Positions 21,995 to 31,829 of a stretch of DNA of 64,000 nucleotides are shown in pieces. Position numbers and translations under genes: made by a program. The DNA is from Imbricaverruca yamaguchii (Eukaryota > Arthropoda > Thecostraca > Neoverrucidae), in NCBI GenBank assembly GCA_034440575.1, contig JAOTOL010001564.1, forward strand, positions 1,798,001-1,862,000, given 5' to 3'. Below the pieces are notes generated by a model, which saw nothing but the letters and a program-made list of their open reading frames with translations, was not told the DNA's origin and did no database searches. How positions within the stretch are numbered: the stretch's first letter is position 1; each line of letters starts with the position of its first letter.

Positions 21995-22084
21995 ATGGAA
22001 CGACTGATAATTCGAGTACGGCTCTTGGTCAGTGTCTGTGCAGTGGCCGCATGGACCGGACAGCCGAACAGCGAGCCACGGACG
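21995..22084 (+). other. Candidate first exon encoding a signal peptide
   Basis: The only copy with an ATG. Thirty codons: M-E-R-L-I-I-R-V-R-L-L-V-S-V-C-A-V-A-A-W-T-G-Q, then a polar end, finishing exactly at ACG before GTAAGG (22085). Charged start, hydrophobic core and small residues before T-G-Q make a convincing secretory signal. The donor is phase 0, while the only acceptor-like site at the IR exon (CAG before AC-ATG-AGC) needs phase 1, so direct splicing would not be in frame. No intact IR lies downstream of this copy before TE2. Confidence 0.5.
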
Positions 22085-23676
22085 GTAAGGCGGGTAGACG
22101 AACATATCATTATCACACAGAGAATATCCAAAGCTGTTTCCTTGCGAGCAGCAGCAAATGATACGTGGTAGCGCTAGTCCGCCTGAAGTGGCTGTTGGTA
22201 CATCCGTTGGTAATCTTTTGGTTCACATTATTAGTCTGGTCTGGTCAGATCTGGTCAGTGTCAAGATGTTATTTTTAGACGTATGCTGGTGGACCCGGAT
22301 GAAGCTGTTTCTCTTCTTTTTTTACTTCTCTTAGCGAGCTTTTGCATGCCACCCCCAGAACTGAACGGATTCTTTAAGAACTCTCGGGGTTCTTTTTTAT
22401 CCTTTTCGAATATGACAGCACTGTACAACACCACACTAGCTTCTCTTTTAACGAGTTTGTTTTCCTTTTTTAAGCATCGCTGACTTACGACTATTTTTGG
22501 GAAAAACAGAGTCTCAGCAGTTACAAATACGGCTAGGAGATTGCCGTACTTTTGCAACCGAGTCACTCTGGCACATTCGAACCCAGCCACTCTGGCAGTG
22601 CCACAACCCATAATGACGCACACTCAACCAAGCATTGACGAAATGCTGCTAGTCTCCTCGTCAGAATGACTGAATATTCGCTGGAGTAAGATTAGGACAC
22701 TATGCGGATATAGACAGCGAACCTTTGGCATTCCAATCGGTATCCTCAGCATCAGTTATCTGGCGTATAGGTACAATAACGGATTTCACCTAAGTATATC
22801 GTGAGTAATCATAGTAACCCCATGAGCTTCAAATCATAGTAATCATAGTAACCATGACCTTCATAACCTTTCTTTACGCTTATCATCTTTAGGTTCATGA
22901 GTAGCTTCAAGATGTTATTTTCCGCGTATCGTCGGTTGATCTTCGTCATTATATTGGTCTTTTCTTCCATTATCTTCGGTTTATTGGCTCTTATTTAATA
23001 TTATCTGTAATATCAATTTAAGCATAGTTTCTTTCGCTTCACCTTCATTTTCATGTTACCTTTATGATATATTCCCTTGATTACTTCATCCACTTTACGT
23101 CAATACTTTCGCTTACCTAGAATGTCATTCCATGTACAAATAGTACTTGCCTGCAGTGGGAAGGTACAGCAATAAAATTATGAAATGGCATCTGGTATAT
23201 CTGTAAATTTGTTAATTAACGTTCGGAGGGTGTTTTGTGTATTTTTCTTCGGTAAATGAACGAAACCAAATGTGAGTTAATGAAATTCATTCGCCTTCGG
23301 TCTCCAAATTTAAAAAGTTTAGCGAACTTGCAATTTGAAGAAAAAAACTATTACTATTCAAAAATTGACGGGAACTTGTGATCCTCCACGCATGATATCG
23401 CCCATATTTATCCACTTTCCAATGGCAACCATTGGAACCGACGAATACTGAGTCCTTGGCCATGAATTTCTGCATGCTGCAGTGGTATGAACCCGTCAAA
23501 CAATATTGCGGTGGGCCTATGATTACAATATCGATCTCATCTGTGTGCATATACCCTGAATGATAACTACGATTGCTGAGGCTTACCCATATAGCTTGTA
23601 ATCACGTTTTAAGTATGTGGTCACCGCAATTCTCTGACTCCACTGGTGAACAGAACTGTAGTCGACCCCCAGCTGA
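22085..23676. other. Intron-like spacer and IR flank remnant
   Basis: To about 23430 it matches the spacer of units A, 38 kb and 56 kb, including ACAGCAATAAAAT near 23167. From about 23440 it jumps straight to IR 3'-flank sequence (CTGAGTCCTTGGCCATGAAT), so the IR exon expected between them is missing, presumably deleted. Confidence 0.5.
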
Positions 23677-23855
23677 AGGGCTGGGATGGCCGAGTGGTTA
23701 AGTGGTTGGGCTCTGAGTACCCAAAGGTCCTGAGTTCGACACTAGCGACGCTCGGTATATTTCCCAATCCCGCGGCCCACCAGTGAAACAGTGGGCGGCG
23801 CCGTTAGCCGTGAATGTGCAGAAAGTGCGTCGTGAACCGCCCAATAAATATAAGC
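23677..23855 (+). mobile_element. tRNA-derived SINE, copy 1
   Basis: The head resembles a Leu/Ser-type tRNA: A box in GGATGGCCGAGTGGTTAAG, B box GAGTTCGACAC. The tail contains TCCCAATCCCGCGGCCCACC and CCGTGAATGTGCAGAAAGTG and ends AATAAATATAA. Flanking AGACCCAGCTGA-like duplications. Two more copies lie at 31646-31814 and 59558-59734 on the other strand. Confidence 0.85.
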
Positions 23856-23966
23856 AGACCCAGCTGAGTCCTCGGTCATGAATTCCTGCGTACAGCGATG
23901 GTATGAAGCCATCAAGCAAGCTTACGGTAAGCCTGCGATTTCAATGTGGACCTCATCTGTGTACAT

Positions 23967-24310
23967 TAGCCCCCTTCAAATTGTATGAAGTACTTGGAAG
24001 ACCAGCTCCCTGGTGTTTTCATATTGCTGGGTGGCCCAATAGGAGGCATGCAAAATGTCAGCTTCCTAGCTCAATGTTTGCGTCTGCCTCAAGGGCCCCA
24101 AAATTTCCCCCATAGAGTATAATGGAAACTCCAACTCCGGTGTTAGTCGCATTATGCTAACATCGTTACATCGCCGTTTCCTGTTACAATATCGCCGAGA
24201 ATAACCACGGTTCAACTGCTGTGTCCTGAAGAAAGTGGACTAAGCTTACTGTTCCCTTCTCCCCTCATCTCCCACACCTCCCCTTACCTCCCACCCCCTC
24301 CCTTACCCCC
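23967..24310 (+). repeat. Left TIR of TE2
   Basis: Pairs with about 27470-27806. Shared blocks include CAGCTTCCTAGCT, TTTGCGTCTGCCTCAAGGG and CCGTTTCCTGTTACAATATCG. Confidence 0.85.
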
Positions 24311-24314
24311 ACGC

Positions 24315-24349
24315 ACCAAACACCATAGCCAAAGGCTATGGTGTTTGGT
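24315..24349. repeat. Perfect 16-bp hairpin
   Basis: Arms ACCAAACACCATAGCC and GGCTATGGTGTTTGGT around AAA, with no mismatch. Just inside the left TIR of TE2. Confidence 0.95.
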
Positions 24350-24373
24350 CCTCGGTCATGCTGAGTCCTCGGG

Positions 24374-24402
24374 ATGCACCATAGCCAAAGCCTATGGTGC
24401 AT
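24374..24402. repeat. Second hairpin with the same CACCATAG core
   Basis: Arms ATGCACCATAG and CTATGGTGCAT around CCAAAGC. It shares CACCATAGCCAAAG with the first hairpin 40 bases away. Confidence 0.9.
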
Positions 24403-24886
24403 TCCCGCGGTGTTCGTCTATGTTTCGAAATCGGTTAAGAGTTGCAAACTTAAACACGCGTGTTCTGGTTGAGTTGTATTCATGCAAACATTAAGTATGC
24501 GTGAAAAATAGGCTCCGGTTTCTTTAAACCACTCAGTAATATCGCTTTGCTCAGTAATAGCATGAGCATATGAAAAGAGCACGATTTCCCACATGTAACA
24601 GGAAGTAATGCAGATAGGTGCTGGAGAGGATGCCTTCCAAAGTTGCTACTTATATTGTATATTATCGAGGGTCACAGCATATCTTCGGTTCACGCAGCTT
24701 CATATCACGGTCACAACACATCTGCAGACCCAGAGCCTCAGATCAGTCTTAGCTCAGCGAATTTTTGGCGAGACACGTGACATTTACAGATATCAGCGAC
24801 ATATTACACAAACATGAGATATGAGTTCAAATGTTACACGGCTCCAGGTAAGTTCCTAACGAGTTTTCTTTAGAGTCGCTTTCCGA

Positions 24887-26581
24887 TTAGCAGGATAAAG
24901 CTTCCGATAAAGCTTCCATCACCTGAAGAAGGTCTTGCCTTGCTTCATCATCCTTCGTTAAATGACATATATAATCAGATATCAATTTGATTTCACGCTC
25001 CGCGGTGTCGTGTGTGACCCGCAGAGTAGTGACGAAAGCTACAAAATACCGGTATTCAGCGTCATCATCCCATGGTGGGGACTTCTTCAGCAAGGTGGTG
25101 CCGATGCCGAGACTGTGGAAGATTGAGACGGACCTGGGCCCGATGAACTTAGTCAGACCCAGCGTCTCCACCTGAGCTACGTCACTCGGCAGCACGGGGA
25201 GTTCAGGCTTCCTCAAACTGAGAGTCTGTCCTCTGTCGGCGCTGCAAATGCTGATTGCCAGAAGATGCTTGGTCTCACCATCAACTTTAGCGCTAGCCAG
25301 CACCATGGGCACCAGCTCCTCCGTGAGATACCAGCTGTGTCTCCTCATTACAGCCATCGCCACTTGCGCAATATCCGGATCAATGCTGTAGAACTTGGAT
25401 AGGTTCTTGTAATGATCAACGTCGTTTACCACTGTATCCTCAGCCACGGTACTGGTAAGCCACTCCCGGACGTAGTACAGGGTCTCGTAGACGGTGAAGC
25501 GCCTCAGCTTCTCGGAGAGATCTTCCGTGATGACGCCCAGGTTGAGGAGCTGTGATCGGAACATGAACATTTTGATACCGTTCACCACGTTTGCCATCCA
25601 CCGTGCCCTGCAGCACGCTCCAGGCTTCGAAAGGGCAGCTTCGTGACCTGCGCTTCCGTCGAGCACCTTGATGGTCAGATCTACACACTCCCCGTAGTCT
25701 GCCCGCAGATTTGATGAAGCCTCCGACGAGGCTTCAGTGATGTCCTCAAGATCTCGAAGCACATCTTCTCTTTGGTCCTGCAAGAGCTCTTCCTTTAGCT
25801 GAAGGGTCTCATATTCCTCCTTGTTTATGCTCGACCAAACAGATTCAAAGTCCTTGAACAGGGTCGTCTCTGGCGAATGATCGGATCCAAACAGAGGTGT
25901 CCACACTGCTTTAGCTGAGAGTTCTTGGATGTGATGGCGACACGTCAAATACAACGGCTTTTTCCCGAGTTTCTGCTCCAGCCTGATCGCTGCCCCTCTT
26001 TTGCAGCCAGTATTGGGCGCCGATGTGTCAAATGACATAGCGCGAATTGTTTGTTCTAGACTCCATTCTTGTATGCATTTGAACACCTCAGCGGCTTGGA
26101 CTTCTCCAGTGCTATTTCCTATCTTTCTCGTTGATAAAAGCTTTCCTTGAACGCACTGCTCCGCATTTCCTGATACCATGACTGCCAATCTCTCGGATTT
26201 TCCTCCACCATGTTCATCCAGCGGCTTGCCGTCCCAATGGACAACTGTGTCTGCCGGAGGCGTAAACCCCTGCTTGATCTGGTCTGAGAGGACCTTCCGG
26301 CTGGCGCTCCGATGACGCCTGATGGTGGATGCACTGATGCTAACCTCGTCCAGGTCGCCGGCACCCGACTTCACTACGGAAGCGAATACATGTGAAGCGG
26401 CCTCACTGCTTATGTTACACCAATCCAATGTGGCTGTCACGCCACTTCCTGTGATGTTTCGCGGAACTGTGAGTGTGAGTGTGTCGCTACGTGCCGTTTC
26501 AGTCGGGGCTGTGTTATCATGATTTTCTTTCGTGTCCGTTTACTCCTGGTTTGTGTCGTCTTCTGACTCTGTGAGTAGCAT
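24887..26581 (-). pseudogene. TE2 transposase-like protein, 5' end disrupted
   Basis: The open frame of 517 codons runs from 26440 to 24887, but the 26440 codon is GTG. In the same frame an ATG at 26581 is followed by an in-frame TAA at 26540-26542, so the gene is broken near its start or has lost an exon. Motifs (numbered from 26440): V-H-W-D-G-K at 67-72, S-T-G-E-V-Q-A at 110-116, F-D-T-S-A-P-N-T-G-C-K-R-G-A at 137-150, C-R-H-H-I-Q-E-L at 167-174, then P-G-A-C-C-R-A-R-W-M-A. The W-D-G, D-x-[ST]-x2-N-T-G-x-K-x-G and H-x2-E-L motifs match the TE1 protein in order, as expected for one RNase H-like transposase family. Apart from the start, 517 codons without a stop suggest recent activity. Confidence 0.75.
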
Positions 26582-26874
26582 TGTGATTCACTTTCAGTGC
26601 TGAAACACATCATGGATGATGATATTGCACATGGTGGGTCGTCTTGCTTCATTTTTCTTTGTGATATCCGCATGTATTGACGATCAGACGATCCGATATG
26701 CAACTTTCGTCCTTTTTTCATTTTTTTAAAAATAAATTTAATCCGAACTGTTGCTGGGGTGGCTTGAGGAACCAGGGTTCTATTGCTAAGCAGAGCTTGC
26801 TGCGTGAACCCTGGCCCCACCACCCGATCCATGAACTCCAGTTCAACGGCAGAATTTAGACCGAAAGTTTAAAT

Positions 26875-27057
26875 TGCCGCCAACGTACCGACACGGCCGC
26901 CCGGTAGCTCGTCCCCGGCGTTATCGGGGCAGCTGCCAACTGACACTCCCGGCCGGGGGCTAAATGCGAGCGCACGAAGCCCTCGAATCCTGTGTTGTCA
27001 GTACAGGGGAGACCAGTGCAGGCCAGCGCTCTAACCAACTGAGCTACCGGGGCGGCA
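26875..27057 (-). mobile_element. tRNA-like SINE inside TE2
   Basis: Read on the minus strand from 27057: CCGCCCCGGTAGCTCAGTTG, then GTTAGAGCGC (A box), an insert, and GGATTCGAGGG (B box, 26980-26990), then about 100 bases of unrelated tail. Pol III boxes and spacing fit a tRNA-derived element. Its translation gives the A-Q-L-V-R-A-L string often seen in mis-annotated proteins. Limits of the tail and target duplication not resolved. Confidence 0.65.
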
Positions 27058-27469
27058 ACGCTATCTGCATTTTGCATTGTTTCCTCGTTGAAGTACAATA
27101 GTCTCTGCAGACATTGCCTATTTGTAGGAAGCTGAGAGGATGGAAGCTTGTCGGTGTCCTTCCCATCATCCACACCCCTTTCCTGCTCCGGGATCACTGA
27201 GAGCGAGCAGCCGGCTTCCTCGGTTTTGGTGGCTCATGCCGCGTTTCTTTGCCACCCCTTGTAGTTGGCATTGTGATCCTTGTCGAAGGGAATTTCTTAA
27301 CTTCTCGTCTTGTTTGAAACTATGAACGTTTAGAACTAAAACTATAAGTTTCGATTAACATTTACCCTAAAACAGAATGAGGGGGTGCTTAATGAGCATT
27401 GTAGGAAATTCGTTAAAAAAAATAGGTACACTTGAAAGCATGCGAAAACCGGGACGGGAGGATTGTGGG

Positions 27470-27806
27470 CGGGAGGAGGCGTTGGAGGTAAGGGGGTGGG
27501 AGGTGAGGGTGAGAGGGTAAAGGTAAGTTTAGTCCACTCTCTTCCAGACACAGCAGTTGAATTGTCGTTATTCGCGACGATATTGTAACAGGAAACGGCA
27601 CTGTGACTATGTGAGCATAATGCGACTAACACCGGCATTCAAGTCTCCATTACACCCAACGGGGAAAACATTGGAGCCCTTGAGGCAGACGCAAACATTT
27701 AGCTAGGAAGCTGAAATTTTACATACTCCCTATTGGGCCACTCAGCAATGGGAAAACACCAGGGGAGCTTGTCTTCCAAATACTTCCTAAAATTTCAAGG
27801 GGGCTA
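27470..27806 (-). repeat. Right TIR of TE2
   Basis: Inverse of 23967-24310. The inner end is a pyrimidine/purine-rich stretch. Confidence 0.85.
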
Positions 27807-27814
27807 GTGTACAT

Positions 27815-28931
27815 ATACCTTGAATTTGAAGGGGGAGAGTGTACATATACCAACCTTTACTGCATTGGTCACCGATCACGAAAAAGCCCCCTGAAGCGCA
27901 GAATTGTGTGCGTGCTTCGCCGCGACCTATGTTGAAACACAACATGCTTGCCGACATGGGACCTCCGGGTCTGAAAGGAGCGAAATGTTAGGTCATGACC
28001 TCATGATCCTCTCTTAATCCGCCACTGATGGGGTCACTATTTTCGAACGCCGCGCGTTCATTTGCGTATGTCGTGGGTGTTCCTTCCCCTGGGTGAACTG
28101 CTTGATACTGTTCTACTATGAGACCTGGTTGAATAAATTGTCCTTCCGTTTTATCCTTATTTGTATGATTTGTACCCAATAGTGGATGAGAAGGATTGTC
28201 TCTCGACGACGAGATACTCGGACCTCAGTACATGCAAGCATTTCACCAAGTCTAGGCACCAGCAAGTCGACCCTATCACAAGTTTAAAAAAAACTGCTTG
28301 CATTTACTGAGGCCCGGGTAAGCCAGCAACTAAGCCAAGAAAGGGTTGTCGAGACAGGTAACGGAACACCAATATGTATTTCACTTGTCCATTGCACCGT
28401 CAACCATGCGTTATGCTTTTGCTGACGTGATGACCGTCAGCAGTGTACTTCCCTGCACCAACCTCATGTACATATAATATGGGACCCCCGTACCCCCACC
28501 CTTGTCTCCGACAATGCACCGATGGGAAACTGATGGATGTTGCATGCACCGAGTCAAAACTGATGCAATGCAGCGTCACCGGTTCTGACTCATGCGTGAT
28601 GAAGACGGTGGAACTTCTGCGGGCAGAGATGTGTAACCTAGTGGTCAATTTGAGCTGATATTGTATATAGAAAGTGAATTCAGAACACAATGGAAACGTG
28701 CAGATACATCTTGTGGAGATATGAGACATAACGGTTCTACAGTCCCACTTTGATATCGCCCTGAGTGGACGAAAGCGTCCAATGTCCGTCTGCACTTAGC
28801 ATTCATCATTGACCTGTTTGCATGGCATACAGGGCACGAAGTGTTTGAAAATGCATCAGAAGTGACTCGACCCCTTTGTTCCCTGTAACGACTAATTGAT
28901 CCAGCGTATTCATTGAGGTACCCCACGTCAC
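27815..28931. other. Spacer and upstream segment before psi2
   Basis: Diverged version of the shared spacer (CTGAAGCGCAGAA, then the CCAAGTCTAGGCACCAGCAA block), leading into the upstream segment (GCATTCATCATTGACCTGTT at about 28800). No gene. Confidence 0.45.
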
Positions 28932-29021
28932 AGGGAACGACTGAGAATTCGAGTTCTGTTCTTGGTCAATGTCCATAGAGTGGCCGCACGGACCAGATAG
29001 CTTGGAAGCGAGCCGTGGACG
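28932..29021 (+). other. Signal-peptide-like exon remnant before psi2
   Basis: Homologous to 21995-22084 and ends before GGTAAGGCGG, but the frame contains a TAG (A-R-T-R-stop) and has no ATG. Confidence 0.4.
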
Positions 29022-29325
29022 GTAAGGCGGGTAGGCGAACACATTGTTGCCATACAAATGGAATATCCAAAGCAATTTCCTTACGAGTAGCAGCAAACGA
29101 TACGTCGAAGCGCTAGGGAAGCTGACGTAGCTGTTGATACATCCGTTGGTTATCTTTTCGTGCATATTTATGGTCTGGTCAGGTCAAATCCTCGAGTCAT
29201 GCCGCCACTTCCGGTGGAATGGTGGTGGACCCGGCTGAATTCGTAGTTTTTCTTCTTGTCTTACTACAGTTAAAGAGATCAGACGGGTGGCATACCGTAG
29301 CTTGGGCTGTCTCACCACATTGTGG

Positions 29326-29743
29326 GTTGCTCCCACACCAAGGCTCTATTTGTGCAGCGGTATTCATTACCGTTCCACTGAGGAGAGCCAGAAAATCCTG
29401 CGTGGAGTCTAGCCTTTCTCCGGATGAAGGAGACTGTAATATGGTCGAGACTGAAGCGCCAGCAGTTGCCCATGGCAGATGACGTCAACATGAGGTGTGA
29501 CTTCACACCTCAGCCTCGTAATGCTGTCCTGCCACTCCGTTTGGAGGAGTGTCTCCCTGCTTTCTACATACTGATGTATGGCGTTGCCGCCTCTGTTGGT
29601 CTGCTGTTGTTGGAACTACTGACGTCTCATCGCGCGTGGCGACTGCGGAGCACTGGTCTAAATACTGTAGTTATCACAGGTCCAGGAGAGATACTGGGAG
29701 TAGTTGCCGACAACGTCCTGACGAGAACAGAACTGCAGTTGAA
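29326..29743 (+). pseudogene. IR 3' fragment fused to spacer DNA (IR psi2)
   Basis: Homology to the IRs begins abruptly at C-S-H-T-K-x-L-F-V-Q-R-Y (about residue 457 of IR-A) and continues through the last helix to the end. Immediately upstream is spacer sequence that in other units lies about 2 kb before the IR exon, so roughly two thirds of the gene and the spacer were deleted. TGA near 29378 replaces an Arg codon. The normal stop is mutated to AGA, so the frame reads on to 29849. The tail T-G-P-G-E-I-L-G matches IR-C rather than A, B or D. Confidence 0.9.
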
Positions 29744-30439
29744 CCCAGCTGAGATCATGAATTCTTGCATACTGCAGACGGATGAAGCCGTTAAGCAAGT
29801 GTACTGTATGACTGTGATTTCATTCTCGATGACATCCGTGTGCATATAGTCTGACTGATAACCACGATGGTTGGGGTTTGCCCATGTAGGCTTTAATCAT
29901 GTTCGAATTTTTTGGTCACCACAATTCGGGGGCTCCACTGTTGTACCTAAAGTTCGGGTTGTTGTACCTCAGTGTACTAATATGGTACTGTTAGTCAGGC
30001 AGGCAATGGACCCTTCTATGCGTTTGCATTAATGCGGTAGTCCGGTGGTACTGTACTTCCCTGGTGTTGCTCTCCACGCCACATTCTGACCTGACCTGCC
30101 CCATCATGTGACTCGTTGGTGCTGGATTGGTGTTGGATTCCTAATCCAATAGTATATATCACAGTGTCGCGGCTCTGGATAATTCGTGGTTGTGACTCGC
30201 GCACTCCTCTCACTTTACGTTTGCTTTACTCCTTTCACTCTGTACCATATTCGATACTGTGTGTTATCTACTCGTAAATATTTGATTACTTGTGAACAAA
30301 CATTTGGACTTGATGGCAGTGAATGCATTGTCGGCATGTCTAATCTGATGGCCGTGAATCATCTTCGAAAGTTCCTTCACCAGGCTTCTTTTTATCTACC
30401 TTTATTGTTTCACTACCGAAGGCTTCGACGCATCCAGTG
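29744..30439. other. Conserved 3' flank of psi2
   Basis: Uninterrupted version of the IR 3' flank, useful as the empty-site reference for TE1 (AAGCAAGTGTACTGTATG at about 29792) and TE4 (AATCCAATAGTATATATCAC at about 30144). No gene. Confidence 0.6.
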
Positions 30440-31130
30440 CATTAACGTGTATCCGACACCTATAACGCCACACCCTCCGTCACGCCAGGGACCTCTTACA
30501 TGGCTCGGATACCGTCATCGGTCCATTGATCCTTCGCACCGGCCCTGGCCCTCTGACGGTCTGGAATCATGTCCGACGACTATGGGGCCCTCTCGATGGA
30601 CTCATCAGCCCTCGTTATCGGCCCATGACATTTTCCGCCAGGCCAGAAGCCTCTCGTTCAAAAGTTAGGACCCATATTGTGGAAGGACGGGGGCCATAAC
30701 TTCGGTTTCAACCACTCCGTCATCCTCAGGGTTCTTCATGTTGGCTCGGGGCCCTGTCGCACGATCCAGGGTCCTGTACGCCTGGATCCTTCATCGTCGG
30801 CTCAGGGGCACACTCCACCAGCTCAGCGATCCTAGCTTGGCGTAGCTGGCCTCCACTACTCGGGGCCCTTTCCATTAGTCCGTGGTCCTTCTAACGACCA
30901 GCTGCTCTTTCGTGGGACTATACGCTACGTATAATGGCCCGGCCCGGGATTCTCACCGTGTGCTCGTCGACACTTTCCATTACATAGGCGTGCTTGTCAT
31001 TGACCGTGGACCCTCTTTGTTAGCCAGGGCACTTTTGTCTGCACAAAGCCCTTTACATCGATCCAGAAATATCATACGGCTACCCGGGCCCCTTATCGAT
31101 CACAAGGCCCCTTGAAGCGCAAAAATATTG
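30440..31130. repeat. Degenerate GGGCCC-rich block after psi2
   Basis: Aligns almost base for base with 36480-37170. Period near 30 bases. A roughly 15-bp gap relative to that copy lies near 30780. Confidence 0.65.
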
Positions 31131-31645
31131 TGGGTTTCGCCATGATTTAAAACACATGTTGGACAGTCTGGGCCTTTCCGGACTGGAAGCCCAAAATTGG
31201 GTCATGACCCATTGCATCCCTCTGGATCCGCCACTGAGGAGGGTTCAGTTCCGTTAGCAACGTCAATGCGCCATGCCTTCTTTTCAGAATGCAAGGTTTT
31301 ATTTTGCCTCGGTGGGAGCGTTGGATACCGTACTGTTATGCGAGTTGTTTGTGTATGGTTTCATGGCGTTATATCGGTACTTATACGTGTTGTGCCCACT
31401 AGAGAGTAAAGACGATTGTCTGTCGCCGACCAGAAAATCTGGGCTCAGTGAACGCTAGTCCTTCAACAAGACCAGGACCAGGCAAATCGAGCTTACCACA
31501 GGTGAAAAAGTAACCAAGCCAGGAATAGGGTGTTAAGACAGACAGGGCAACACCGGTCCACTTTTCACTTGTTCCTTGCACTGCCAATGATAACATGCGC
31601 TTTTGGCTGATAGGATGACACACAATAGTTTACATCCCCGCATTA
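31131..31645. other. Shared spacer before SINE copy 2
   Basis: Same as 37170-37690 (GGACTGGAAGCCCAAAATTG, CTAGTCCTTCAACAAGACCA). No gene. Confidence 0.5.
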
Positions 31646-31814
31646 TTGGTTGGTTCACGACACACTTTATGCACATTCATGGCTAATGGCGCCGCCCACA
31701 CTGTTTCGATGGTGGGCCGCGGGATTGGGAAATGTCCTGAGTGGCGCTGGAGTCGAACCCGGGACCTTTGGTACCCATAGCCCGACACCTTAACCACTCG
31801 ACCATCCCCGCCCC
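31646..31814 (-). mobile_element. tRNA-derived SINE, copy 2
   Basis: Same family as 23677-23855, in reverse. Minus strand reads GGGGCGGGGATGGTCGAGTG, GGTTAAGGTG, then GGGTTCGACTCC as a near-perfect B box. The target duplication TACATCCCCGCATTA (15 bases) is exact on both sides (31631-31645 and 31815-31829). The uninterrupted site is at about 37681. Confidence 0.92.
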
Positions 31815-31829
31815 TACATCCCCGCATTA

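Larger units (their letters stand above)
23967..27806 (-). mobile_element. DNA transposon TE2, long TIRs, 8-bp duplication
   Basis: Begins TAGCCCCCTT and ends with its inverse AAGGGGGCTA, flanked by GTGTACAT on both sides (23959-23966 and 27807-27814). Terminal inverted repeats are about 340 bases with 80-85% apparent identity by eye, so this is an older insertion. It contains a minus-strand transposase-like gene related in motifs to TE1, a tRNA-like SINE and two hairpins. Like TE1 it starts TAG and makes an 8-bp duplication. Confidence 0.88.

Noticed and set aside
23670..23760. Functional tRNA-Leu/Ser gene
   Set aside because: A and B boxes are present, but a SINE tail, target duplications and two more copies with the same tail show a retroposon.
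26856..27197. 113-codon ORF containing A-Q-L-V-R-A-L
   Set aside because: This string is the well-known translation of a tRNA-like sequence; the region is a SINE.
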